Source: Funneliformis mosseae
Taxonomy: Eukaryota; Glomeromycota; Glomeromycetes; Glomerales; Glomeraceae
Length of the DNA stretch: 28,712 bases
Direction of reading: 5' to 3'
Assembly (NCBI GenBank): GCA_910592005.1
Contig: CAJVPP010000620.1
Location: forward strand, 1-28,712
Part shown: one piece after another, positions 9,919 through 20,803 of the stretch
How the letters are laid out: every line of letters starts with the position of its first letter
Numbering within the stretch: position 1 is the first letter of the stretch
Notes under the pieces: model-generated
Told to the model about the DNA's origin: nothing
Databases searched by the model: none
The model's input: the letters and a program-made list of their open reading frames with translations, nothing else
Translations under genes and position numbers: made by a program

Positions 9919-11596
9919 TCAACATCTAACTCTAACGCCAACGTCGAACTTTTTGGTTATTAAAGCCGGAGTAATAAAATGAACGATTTGTAAATCTTGA
10001 TTTTCAACCATTTCAAATTCAAAATTCAATAATAAGGAAGCCAGTATTAATCTCATTTCCATCATGGCAAAATTATATCCGACACAGAATCTTGATCCGG
10101 ATCCAAACGAGAAGATGTATTTTTTTAATTCTACGGGATCACCCTTCACCCAACGTTCAGGCACAAACTCTTCCGCATCCACGCCCCAAATTTCTTTTGA
10201 ATGATGTATCTGGTAAATTGATGCGGAAACGTTCGTACCTTTTGGTATGTGGTATCCATCGATTATTATGTCATCTGTTGCCTGACGTAATATTCCCGCT
10301 ATCGACACCGGGAAGAGACGTAAAATTTCATTGATAACCGCATTAAGGTATTGAAGGTTTTTAAGCGTTTTATGTTCGGGCGATTGACGTGACCCGGCAG
10401 GGAAGGCCGAATCCAATTCGTTCCGAAGGTTACGTAATTTCTCGGGATGATGAAGTAACATGATCAACGCCATGTTAATAGTGAATGAGCCTGTATCACT
10501 ACCGGCAATTAAAAATTCCAGGGTTTGATCCCGAATTTCAAACTCCGACAATCCCTCGTTCGTTTTCGTGTCACGTGCATCCAACAAGGTTTGTAAGATG
10601 TCTTCCCGTCTTGTTCCCTGAGCGTTCAACTCCTTACGATCCCTTATGATCTGTTGAATAAATTCATCGGTCCACAAATCATTCTTAAAGAATGGTTTCA
10701 AATAAGGAAAGGTATGATTTAGCACACGTCGTCTTAATTCTTGAAAAACTTTTCCTGGAAGGGGATGCTCTCCATTTTCGATCAAATTAAATGAACCACC
10801 GAATGCTGTCTCTCCGATAATATCTAACGTCGTTGCTTGAACCAATTGATAAATATTAACGATCGGTAATCCATTTTCATTGAACCGAGTTTTATTTGAG
10901 GGTGATGTGGCGGTGTTCAAATTTGTGACAAGCGCTTGTATACATGATTGCATGAATGGCTCAAGGGATGCGATGAACTTGATGGAGAATGAGGGCGTTA
11001 TCATAGATCTTCGTTGCTTATGGAATTTTCGGTCACTGTTGAAGAACAAGAGAAAGGGAATTTTGGTGAGTCACGTGTTCATGTCACATGTTCATGCTTT
11101 GACTATTCATTGTAAATGTCACTTACGTTGCGCTGAATAGGGTGGCGATGTTCGGGTCAGTGCGAATTCCGGAGATGGTGTCAGGTTTTGGTAATTCCTA
11201 TTAGATGAAAAAAGTTTCAAAAATTTTTAACATTTGCAATTTTTTATAACTTGCAAGAAACGTTCAATTGGAAAATTTCGTACATACGTTGTCATAAAGA
11301 ATTTGTCTTACGGCCTCTTTACTGGAGAATAAAACGAGATTTGGACCAACTCTCACGACGTTACCGTATTGACGATGCATTTGGTAAAACCATTCAAAAA
11401 CACGACCTTTAGGCCTTCTTATGGCAATTAACAAATATGATACGGAACTGATTATTGGACCCGGAATTGCTTTTAACGGGCTGATAAACGCGTTGTGAAT
11501 CATGCTTGACACAATCCTTAAGAATACCGCTAGTATCAACCATCCGATGACTTTTGATAAAGCGTAAGTTGATGTACCCGAAACAAAATCGATCAT
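9919..11596 (-). CDS. Cytochrome P450 monooxygenase, three exons
   Basis: Predicted exons on the minus strand are 11596-11288, 11197-11127 and 11035-9919. The introns are 90 nt (GTATGT...AATAG) and 91 nt (GTAAGT...AACAG). The joined length is 1497 nt, exactly 499 codons, giving 498 residues, normal for the family. An N-terminal membrane helix (about 12-36) precedes the proline hinge AIPGP. Helix I has AGSDT (304-308), helix K has EILR (363-366), the PERW motif is at 419-422 and the heme loop FGSGSRFCVG is at 437-446 with Cys444 as heme ligand. It is therefore a probably active ER-anchored monooxygenase using a reductase partner; the substrate cannot be read from sequence. A decayed paralogue lies at 2560-4320. 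Exon 2 supplies 24 residues of the B-C region. Confidence 0.93.
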
Positions 11597-13545
11597 TGTA
11601 AGTGTATTTTGAATTTTTAAAAGTAATGGTATTATTGTAATTTTATTAGCTAGCGTTATTTTTTTTTAAAAAAATAAAAATAAAAAACAGGTTATTTTTT
11701 TATGACTGTCTATTATTTTATTATTTATTATTATTGTGAATTTTTTTTTATTATTTCTTTAAAATAAAAAAAGAAATTAAATTTGACAATTAAATCTTCC
11801 GAGGGAATTGTGGGTCCTATATATATCAATTTTTTTTTTTTCTTCCAAAGGTTAAGACTGTAAATTTTCCGGATATGTGAAATGTGAAATGTATTATGAT
11901 ATCCGAAATAAAATTAATGTGTGTAATAAAATAAAAATAATGATGTGATATACGCACAAATAGGAGTCGGCCGACAATCGAAAATGTTTTTTTGTCACAT
12001 TGTCACACCGAGATAGCCTATTTGTTTGCTAAAATGTAAGAAATTGCTTTTTACGATGAATCTTTAAATGGATAGATTGAACAAAAGGCCGTGGCTAGTG
12101 CGAAATGTTAATAAAGACAAGGTAAAAATAGAAATAGAATTCCGGAAAATTCCTCAATTTTTGACAGGGAAATCGGGAAACAAAAATGGACAATCTGTCA
12201 AATAAAGCAACAAATTGGTATGCGGCCGAGATTTCACCATCTAATTATTTCCGTTCTACGCTTTCCCAATTAATGCACAATTGATTGATCATGGAGATTT
12301 CTTTCAATAAATGACATTTTTGAGTATATATGTATATGTATATGATAACAATTGTGTTGCTTTTTTTGATGTCCGTGTGGCTAATCAAAGATTTTAGGAC
12401 AGATCGATCCACTTGCCACGTTGCACAACCTAAAATTTGGCGGTGGCCAGAGTTCAGTGTTGGGAATAGCGGAGGTGATATTAAAGGCGTATGATGTAAT
12501 GAATGGCAAATTTTTCAAAAGCACTCCATACGGAATTTGGATTCTATGGGTAATAGTAATACCCGAAGAATTATCACCTTAAATTAAATTTTCAAAAATG
12601 GATGATTATTTGTCCAAAAATAACCCTTTTTGTGAATCTCCCCCCCCCCCCACCCCTTCTCCTTACGCCATCTAATGGGTGAAAATATCACGTGCCTCTC
12701 ACAACATGTTATATTCAAATATTCAAATGGTAAATAAAAAGATCTTTGGCGAAACGAAACCTATTTTAAGACCAAATGGAACTTCAAAAAGAACAAATAT
12801 TGCACAATCATTCAAACGCAAATCTTTGTTAACCATGTAAAGACAATTCCAACTTTAGGCCTTCTTCACATTAATGAATGACGGAATTTAGTAAATCCTT
12901 TTTTTTTTTTTTTATTAAAAAATTATATTTGATGATACTTTCTCCTTTCCAATAAATGAAATTATATGCAATATGTCCGAAATAATTTCCAATGTTATTT
13001 TTTTTTTGTTTGCAAACATTTTCTTTATCAATCCAGATTCAATGCATTTTTTTTTTATTTTACACTAAATTTCAAAAAAAAATTAATTGTTTTTTTTAAT
13101 ACATGTTGAAGGACAACGGAACCCTAAATAATAGAATACGATTTGTTATTCAGAATAAATTTTTGATTTGTGTGTTAATTATAGATACCTTCTTGTTCAA
13201 AAAAAAAAAGAAAGAAAACAACAAAAAAAATATATATATATATAAATCGACTCGATTGTCAGGGTGTCTAATTGGTCTTGTTTCATTCAATATATTGGAA
13301 AATAGAAATTTTTCGATTGATATTCATTCCAAAAATAGGAATTAATAAATTGAAATGTTTGATTTTGGTTACACCAATAATTATCGACGACTTTTTATAT
13401 ATGTATTCAATATTTTTTTCATTCTCATCCAAAAAAAGTTTTCCTTTTTTTTTTCATGTGTGATTAGATATAGAAACATCCAAAAATAATCATTAAAAAT
13501 TACCCTTCCTTTCCTTTTTACAATGCATAGAATTTCTACAAACAA
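11597..13545. other. Long divergent intergenic region between P450 and Kelch genes
   Basis: It should hold promoters of both divergent genes. Visible items are a TATATATA tract near 11818-11826 (possible TATA region for the P450), a TCGGCCGA palindrome at 11967-11974 and GCGGCCGA at 12222-12229, a 12-C run at 12640-12651, and an AT dinucleotide tract near 13230-13244 about 300 bp before the Kelch start. A G+C-richer patch at 12385-12582 is open for 65 codons. No supported gene. Confidence 0.5.
12385..12582 (+). other. Unassigned 65-codon open stretch
   Basis: Open frame from just after a TAA (12382-12384) to a TAA at 12580-12582, in a patch visibly richer in G+C than its surroundings. Contains LKFGGGQSSVLGIAEVI and a hydrophobic IWILWVIVI segment. 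The only Met is late, so it would need an upstream exon. I do not recognise it; a relic exon or chance are both possible. Confidence 0.25.
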
Positions 13546-13569
13546 TTGATATATTACAAACAAAGAATA

Positions 13570-15405
13570 ATGAGAAAAACAATATTCATGATAATAGGAG
13601 CAGCGCTTCTAAATATCATCATAACTATTAACGCTATAAATGTGCAATCACCTCAACCACCACCTCGGTCGTATCAAGATGGAAATTTCTTTTATAACAA
13701 GATGAGAAGCGACCTGACATCGATTTTAAGTAATGATAAAATATATTTTTTCGGCGGTGAAACATTCAACAAGTCCGATTCAAGTCAAAAGATATCGAAT
13801 GAATTGTTCACATTGGACGTTTCGTCCCTGGATCTTAATAATAGCAACGACACTTTTAATACCGAATCGTTGGGGGAGAACAAATGGGAATTGCTTGATT
13901 CGATGAAAGTAGGATTAAAGCATAACTTGATAGCCTTGTCAGCTCGTGATGATTATTCCACGATAATAATTTATGGGGGAGAGACTTTTATTCCAAATAC
14001 CGATAAAAGCATTAAAGTTGAATCGCAGATTTATGAGTACGATATTAATGCGAAAAAATGGACCATGAATCCAAAATATCGAGGGAAACCACCACCAAAT
14101 CGTTTATCTTTTGCAAGTTATGCTCAAAACTTGGAGGATGGGATGATTTATTTATTTGGAGGGATATCAAATGATGGAAGAAAGATCAATAATAAATTAT
14201 ATTCCATTGACACAAATGATAAACGATGGAATGAAGAAACTGCGGATGATGCGCCTCCCGGAGTATTTGGGTCAGCTTGCACCCTGTTGAAGGATGGTAA
14301 AATCGTATTCATTGGCGGAGCAAATTTCGGTGATTTAGATAAGTTGACATTATCACAAATGAACAAATTGAATATTTACGACACAGTAAATGGTAAATGG
14401 AGCATTCGATCCACTTCCGATAAGAATTTGCCCGAAGGTAGGATCGGACACACCGTCACATTATATGATAATAAAATCATTATAATCGGTGGGATAAACC
14501 TGAAAAATGAGAAAGCAAGCGTTCCGTATCTGTTTTATCTGGACCTTGATGAATGGGATTGGAAAAATTTAAAGTCTGATCAATCCAACTATAATGGATT
14601 TGCTAGATTTGGACATAACACGATTTTGCACGATGATCATTTATTTGTTACTTTTGGTCAAAGTACTAATGAAAATGATGAAATCAATCCAATCGAAGCG
14701 ATTAACGCGGATAACCTTGAAAGAATTATTCAACCACCAAGGAATTCTAACAAGGAGAAAGTTGTTACGTTCAACACTGCTAAAAAAACTCCTGAATCAT
14801 CATCATCATCATCTTCAACTTCATCAACGCAGGGTGAAAATAATAATAATCCCGTTGGTCTCCCTGAAGAAGGGGTGATTTATGATAATCCTGCAACTGA
14901 CGTTACACCGAATTCCCTTGAGAAAGATAATTCAGTTATTCTTACTTTAAGTATTGTAGGAGGTATCTTTTTGATGATTATTATTTTGACAGCGTTATTG
15001 CTTATTTACATAAAGAGGCGCAAATTCAAGATTGGTAATGACATTAATAGTAACAAAACTACTTCTATTCTCCCTGTTACTACTCGAAATATTACGAGAA
15101 AAAAAGTGCCAACTTTATTTAGAGATTCCACAAGCACTCATAATACGACTTATTATCCGAATATAGTAAATGAATCGATTGGTGATATACAAAATGCCAA
15201 TAATGTTAAAACTACTACGGTAAAACCAAAAACTCCGACGGTAATTTATGCTTCAGGTGTTTCTTCCGTTTTTGCTGATTTATTATTTACTGGTTCAATT
15301 GAGGACACAAATGAATCAAATGATGATGTCGATGCTTCAGGGTTCTATAGATCAAAAACCGACCTTGATGTTGTGGAAGAGGTACAAGAGGTACTCACTC
15401 CCTAG
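13570..15405 (+). CDS. Kelch-repeat type I membrane protein
   Basis: The frame opens at 13546, but I prefer the second Met at 13570 (MRKTIFMIIGAALL), which puts a positive N-terminus directly before a hydrophobic signal peptide. The product is then 611 residues; positions below count from 13546. The ectodomain carries six kelch-type blades marked by FFGG (68-71), YGG (143-145), FGG (204-206), IGG (256-258), IGG (314-316) and a degenerate TFGQ (about 379-382), consistent with a beta-propeller. A Ser-rich linker (418-428, encoded by TCA repeats) is followed by a single membrane helix (about 464-489), a KRRK stop-transfer cluster and a cytosolic tail of about 130 residues rich in Thr/Asn and acidic at the end. 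Such proteins are abundant in Glomeromycota. The architecture suggests a surface binding or adhesion protein; the ligand is unknown. Single exon. Confidence 0.9.
   Translation: MRKTIFMIIGAALLNIIITINAINVQSPQPPPRSYQDGNFFYNKMRSDLTSILSNDKIYFFGGETFNKSDSSQKISNELFTLDVSSLDLNNSNDTFNTESLGENKWELLDSMKVGLKHNLIALSARDDYSTIIIYGGETFIPNTDKSIKVESQIYEYDINAKKWTMNPKYRGKPPPNRLSFASYAQNLEDGMIYLFGGISNDGRKINNKLYSIDTNDKRWNEETADDAPPGVFGSACTLLKDGKIVFIGGANFGDLDKLTLSQMNKLNIYDTVNGKWSIRSTSDKNLPEGRIGHTVTLYDNKIIIIGGINLKNEKASVPYLFYLDLDEWDWKNLKSDQSNYNGFARFGHNTILHDDHLFVTFGQSTNENDEINPIEAINADNLERIIQPPRNSNKEKVVTFNTAKKTPESSSSSSSTSSTQGENNNNPVGLPEEGVIYDNPATDVTPNSLEKDNSVILTLSIVGGIFLMIIILTALLLIYIKRRKFKIGNDINSNKTTSILPVTTRNITRKKVPTLFRDSTSTHNTTYYPNIVNESIGDIQNANNVKTTTVKPKTPTVIYASGVSSVFADLLFTGSIEDTNESNDDVDASGFYRSKTDLDVVEEVQEVLTP
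14793..14815 (+). repeat. TCA/ATC trinucleotide repeat coding the Ser linker
   Basis: Tandem TCA triplets encode the poly-Ser linker between the propeller and the membrane helix. A length-variable site like this could change stalk length without breaking the frame. Confidence 0.6.
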
Positions 15406-15948
15406 TTTATTCTTGATAGAATTTAGAGTTTGTAACATTTTTTTATCAAAGGGATACATCTTTATTGTACTTTTGTATTCATAATTTATTAAACATTCTT
15501 TGCAAGATTAATTGCTATTCTTTATCCTTGTGCCACATTATTAACGTAATGTATACCAGCGTTAAAGAAATATTCGCATGATTTATGTCAGTCAAACATA
15601 CCTTGTAGTCGTCTAGATCACTCTTTAGCGTCATGTGAGCAACTTTTGTATATTCGAACTGTGCCAAACATTAAAAAACTCGCATATTGAGTGTAACTTT
15701 CAAACTGTAATTTTTTTACGTTCAATTTGAATTCTCTCGTCATAACTCTCAGATATGAATAGCTAAAGGGCTAAAGGGAAATCAACCTATATTGTTATAT
15801 TGGATTTAATTTGATGATCCAAATCATTGATTGCCGCAAATTTTCGATGATCGAATATACATACACGTGTAAAGCATGTCTTTTTTGTAGGAAAAAAATT
15901 TTAATCGATCGATTCGAATTTCCTATACTTTATCATTAAATTCAAAAA

Positions 15949-15973
15949 ATGCCACACAGATTCAATGTGGCAT
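15949..15973 (+). repeat. Short perfect hairpin (8-bp stem)
   Basis: ATGCCACA pairs with TGTGGCAT around a 9-nt loop. It has more G+C than its surroundings. It could be a folded RNA or chance; it is about 545 bp after the Kelch stop. Confidence 0.6.
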
Positions 15974-16160
15974 GATTTTTTAAGCATGTGGCTTCTGACT
16001 TTCTTACTCAACCACATCGATCACCACCTTTTATATGACGCCAAATGGCTTTGTGATAAAAGATTTCTTTCTCATTTAAATCATCACATATACAAAAATC
16101 AATTCAAAATGACAATCTCGGATTTTAAATGTTTAAAATTTACTTTATTAATGATTTGAC

Positions 16161-17466
16161 TCGGCCGTAATGTTGCATATAAAGAACGGAGCTAACCTTT
16201 TAATCATTGTACCTGACTTGCAACCTTAAAATTATTTATGATTTGGTGGTCGCATTTATTGATTAGCTCATCGATTTACACCATCGTTCGGCCGTAACAA
16301 CGAATGCTCTTACTTGTCTTTGGTTAAGATTTTAAGAGCATTGTACATGTCAAACAAATAAACCACGTTTATGTACATTATTTTAAGGACGCGTCATTTA
16401 TTTTACGGCGTATCACGAAAAAAAAAAGAATTTGGTAAAGAAGATTTGTAAGAAAACAATAACATTACAGAAGTGATTGTCGAATTCCATTTTTGATCTA
16501 GATTCCACCCTTTAAATTGTTGTTCGGCCGAGTTGCTCAATGATATAAGGTTATAAGCAAGCAATTTCATGCGAAAAAAGCGTGGGCGTTTTTTTCCTTT
16601 CCTTCACTTTTATGCATAGATTTGTTGATATTCCCAAATTGATTCGTACTATTAATCCTTTTTTTATTTTTATTTTAATGGTTTACTTCATGTTATTTTT
16701 TTTGAAATTCGGCCGAATTTATTTTTGCAAATGGTGCATTAAAGGTTAATTTTTGATTTGGAGATAAGGTTGCTGACAGAAAAGTACTTGAAAATGAATT
16801 AAAATCAAAAGTGACATAAAAAAGTAAATAAAAATTAAAAATAAATTTATTTTTGACTTCTTAGATGAGAAATTAAATCCTCATGCTCGTTTGTATTCCG
16901 TTTAAAGAATTATGTTTCTTTGTGACACACAACCAACAATTTTGAACACGCGTAAAAGACTCACGTGAATTTTCAAATCGGTTTTGGTAATCCTTTATTA
17001 TAAATTGATTAATTGGGAAAGAATATGCATGCATCATCGAAAAACCTTGTCGTTAATAATTTATTAATTTAACATTTTTTCTTATGATGAACGAGATGAT
17101 CTCGGCCGAAATGAAAGCAAAGTACTCCTATTTTCCAAAACCGGTTTATGTTACTTTATTACGAGAACCTTTTTTTTAACTAGTAAAGGAAAAAAAAAAA
17201 GTACCTGGTAGATTATAAACAAAATGAAGAAACTGTTTAAAGGACAAAATTTTCAACAAAATTTCCTCAATCGGGAAATTACCGACAAATTTTGCGTTAC
17301 CAGATTGAAGATTTTTTTTTTTTAAAGTAATGAGTGATTGTTAATCTTTAAATGGTCGGCTGAAGCATAATTTAAATAGACTTTACATAACGCAAGAGTG
17401 ATTTAACGTCTTCCACAAATTTTATAAAATTAATAATGAGAACGATTTTGTCAATAGTTCGGCCAA
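16161..17466. promoter_or_regulatory. Cluster of seven TCGGCCGA-type palindromes
   Basis: Sites are TCGGCCGT at 16161 and 16288; TCGGCCGA at 16524, 16709 and 17102; TCGGCTGA at 17356; and TCGGCCAA at 17459. The 16705-16720 copy is part of a perfect 16-bp palindrome. Spacing is irregular (103-393 bp), which argues against a tandem repeat. Inverted CGG/CCG half-sites are typical of fungal Zn2Cys6 activators, so a regulatory array is one reading; no adjacent gene start is visible. Confidence 0.45.
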
Positions 17467-18032
17467 GTAAAAAAAATAAAATAAAATAAAATATTTCTAG
17501 ATCATATTTATTTTGATTTTGATTTTAAAATTTTTTTTTTAAAAAAAAGAATACAAATTGGGATTTTGTTTCTTTAAAGATATGTAAAGAGATAGACAAA
17601 AGTTGGAATTGTTTATATATTGGAACGGTGAATAGAATATTTAATGAATTCCCATCATATGACGATAAAAACATTTTTTGCGTTATTCTAATTTATTAAG
17701 TTTATTGAATCCATAAAAATTTTGATTTTAATTTCGATTTAATTCCAGCTGGAATTTTTGATTTGATATCATGATTTTCATTCTGATCATTTCATCGTGA
17801 AAAAAGATTATAAAAAGGGAATGTGAATCCGTTGCATGGTATTCTATACATTCAGTAAAGCGATCAAGAATTTACCATCTTTAAATAGATTTTGAACGTG
17901 ATTGTTACGTTTAGTAATCTTCAAATGGTTAGAGTATGTCCGAAAATATTGAAAACATGAAAAAAAAATAAAAAATAAAAAAGCATAAAGAAAATAATTA
18001 CGTCCAATCCATCTTTCTAATTGTGCCAACAA

Positions 18033-18062
18033 TCTAGGAATATATAGAAATTTATTCCTAGA
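18033..18062 (+). repeat. Perfect 10-bp stem hairpin
   Basis: TCTAGGAATA pairs perfectly with TATTCCTAGA across a 10-nt loop (18043-18052). The sequence on both sides is unpaired. It could be a foldback element remnant or a structured transcript. Confidence 0.65.
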
Positions 18063-19159
18063 ATGTTATTGGCTCGTTTAAATTGTTGTTTTGCAGATCA
18101 GACCTTATGTTACAAAAATCAAAGAAAATTTCATTTTTTGGATTCGTTTTATCGGTATACTAGTTTACTAGGAAAAACAAAAAACAATTTAATGAAAGAA
18201 ACTATTCTAGAAACATTTTTTAATTATAAATATTTAATAAGAATTATGGTACTTTTTTCAAAATGACAATATGAATCGGGAGGTTAGTTTAAAAACTGCA
18301 TTTACAGCTTTTTCTCATTTTAGTATTGTTGTATTCAGTTCTTTCGTTTATGTATTTATAAACAAATTGTATTTGTAAGCATAAGGATTTATTAAAGAAT
18401 ATTGAAGTAATTATGGCGTTAAATTTACCCAACGTTAGCGCTATTAAACTCGATAAATGCTAATCACTACAAACTAATTAATTAAAACTACGTAAATACA
18501 TTATAAAAATAAAAATAAAAAAAAATCAGAAATTAAGCATAAACAAAGTTTACATGTTAAAAATAATAAAGTTAAGTGGAGAAAGCGATAATATCGCAAA
18601 GTAGATAAGGAAGAGGTTAAGTTGTATGATGCAAAAGGAAGGAAGACGAAACATTGTTCAAAATTGAACTACAAGGACTAACCAAATTCAACGGACAATT
18701 TATGAACTAAAATTGTTTCTTTGGGCGAAACTATATTAAAATGTAACAGTATTCCATAACAATTAAGACTGATCAAAATCTGAAAAATTTTTTGAATGAT
18801 TAAAGAATTTCAAAACTTGACGACCATGAAAATGCCTCCAGTTGCTTGAGAGATTTTATTAATTTATTCTGTTTTATTCATCTTTACGAGAAAAATTTTT
18901 GGCCTTTATTTACTAGTATAATAAAGTATATAACCATCAGAATAAATAATTATCAAGAGGATCATTATCAGAGATAATTATATGGTAATGTAATCTTAAA
19001 ATGAAATAGAAGATTAAGAAAAAATTCAAAATAATATTCTTCATTAACAGCTAGTTGATTTGACTTAGATTTCAAGTTGGAGTATGAAGAAGATTTAAGA
19101 TTATTAAATAGATAAATCCTATGCTGAGTGATGTTTTACTAAAATGTGACGCAGACATG

Positions 19160-19276
19160 TCATTGACTGATATAGATATGGGACTCGCCTACGACACGCG
19201 TACTTCTTCCCTCTTTGATAGCATCATATATTTCACTCGCTATCTTCGATTTACTATTTAATAAATTTTCGCTCAT
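19160..19276 (-). other. Unassigned 38-codon frame downstream of the kinase relic
   Basis: An ATG at 19274-19276 opens a frame starting MSENLLNSKSKIASEIYDAI and running to a TGA at 19160-19162. Composition looks protein-like and less A+T-biased than its surroundings. It lies on the same strand as the nuclease/kinase relic and could be a detached part of it or of another gene. I do not recognise it. Confidence 0.3.
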
Positions 19277-19345
19277 ATTGGACTTTATATCTTTAACAAG
19301 TGTAAAAGTGTAAAACACATTTATATCATTGATATATTATTTATT

Positions 19346-20803
19346 TCATAAATTATTACATTTTTGAGCGAAAAGGCTAATCTGTATTAATCTAGATGGT
19401 CTCAGTTGTAACAATTTTTTTAATCTCTTTTCCTCCTTGCGCAACTTTAGTGATCCAGTACCAACGAACTCACTTAGGCCAAGATCAACAAAAAAGAAAT
19501 GGCGACTTCTTGGCTCAAAGAGAATATTTCTCTGTGAAATATCATTATGCAAAACATCATAACTATGTATTTCCACAAGTTGTTTAACTATTGTTTTTTT
19601 TCTTCTATAGTATGTACTGTGGGATCAATATGACGAGCATCTTCCACTAGCTGTAATGCCAATGCATAAAAATACCTATCATAAACATAACCTTCATAGG
19701 ACAAAGGTGGAATAGCATTTCCTAATATCAGCATTGCGATAAAAACAAGTTAATACCTATAATAATCATGAAATGAAAAAAAAAGGTTCATATCTTGACA
19801 TTCCTTCAAAATGGAATACATATGAGCTTCAAGATTAGCGCTTTTTTCTTTTCTTGCTCTTTATACGTGGCACAGGTCTTCTATGCCAATACTTGACCAT
19901 GATAATGGCCAGAAAAAATTTTTCCAAATGTTCCATAATCTATGTATCCATCTATGATAGTGATTCCTTTGGAATAACTTTTAGTTATTTTCTACCACCG
20001 ATCTTATTAGGGTCATCATCATCAGAGTCACTAGATGATATATTATCAAGCGTAATATGACTCAATCTATTATTGGCATTATCAGTAAAAGCTAATCGAC
20101 TGATGTAGTACACGCATTCGCGTAAAGTTAAATTAACATCATTAGGTTGAACAACACAGGTAACATACAAAGTGGTTGAACTTGCTTCATCTCGCTTGTG
20201 AAAGTATGTATCGCTATAATTTGATAAGATGCCGTAATGAAGGCCATTACAGGCCATTGCGCAAAACACCTGCGATAAGATCCTTTTCTTAAATTTAAAA
20301 TTAAGATCCCTATTCCTTATTTGATCCCGGTCAACATTTCGACAAACTTCCCAGAGATTATAACCTCTTAAATTCAGATTGTGACACATTTTCATTTCCA
20401 CAGGCATTTTGGCTACTGTGAAATTATTAGTGCATAAGACATGATCAGAAAGGCCTAAAAATCCAGTGAGTGTCTCGCAAAATATTCCTTGTAGTCCTTG
20501 TGATCTTACTAATAATTTGTTGATAGGCGATAAAATATTGTAATACATACGAATTTTTGCATCACCTTTGACTCTAAGATTGAGTTCTTCAGTTGAGCAT
20601 ATGGGGATCTGTCCTCCTGGAATGACAAAAATTGAACTGGCAACTGTAAGTCCTACACCTTGAAAGAATCCAGTCCATTCCCTTACGGTCTCTGGAAAGA
20701 GTGGGTAAGCAGACTCTGTTGAAGTGGGATTAAGCCAAACTTGGTCGAGCTATTGGCAAACCGGAACGTCGTGACTTAGTAATTGAACTGCTGTTTCGGT
20801 CAT
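19346..20803 (-). pseudogene. Broken Crinkler-type nuclease-like/protein-kinase gene
   Basis: The minus strand opens with ATG at 20801-20803 and is interrupted by TAG at codon 18 (20750-20752). It is then open for about 254 codons to a TAA at 19985-19987. That N-terminal part has a Gly-Leu-Ser-Asp strand followed by PVEMKM, an Asp...Glu-x-Lys pattern like a PD-(D/E)xK nuclease core, and ends in a Ser/Asp-rich linker. In shifted frames a protein kinase domain follows. It has the Gly-rich loop GTFGKIFSG (about 19910-19940), TAG inside the VLA.K strand (19881-19883), and a helix with LVEDARHIDP (about 19630-19660). A frameshift in an 8-A run (near 19592-19599) precedes the catalytic loop HNDISQRN and DLGLSEF. 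This nuclease-kinase order matches the C-terminal effector region of Crinkler-type proteins. One possible intron lies near 19750-19800. Not functional as read. Confidence 0.7.

Larger units (their letters stand above)
15406..19159. other. Gene-poor region with TCGGCCGA cluster and hairpins
   Basis: About 3.7 kb without a supported gene. Short open frames at 15965-16159 (+), 17844-18032 (-) and 18063-18266 (+) have A/T-driven composition, no domain and no splice context. It contains the TCGGCCGA palindrome cluster at 16161-17466 and two clear hairpins (15949-15973 and 18033-18062), listed separately. Polyadenylation of the Kelch gene is expected just after 15405. Confidence 0.55.

Noticed and set aside
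10092..11140. Plus-strand frames opposite the P450 exons
   Set aside because: Antisense to an intact P450 with correct splice sites.
14148..15484. Other-frame open stretches over the Kelch gene
   Set aside because: Overlap a 619-codon frame with clear blades and membrane helix; His/Leu-rich shadow composition.
15596..15665. Possible 57-nt minus-strand micro-exon ending at a GTATGT donor
   Set aside because: Reads well in one frame and has an AG before it, but no partner exons were found on either side.
17844..18266. Two divergent frames of about 62-67 codons around the 18033 hairpin
   Set aside because: Phe/Lys/Asn-rich composition, no domain, no splice signals, in A+T-rich DNA where such frames occur by chance.
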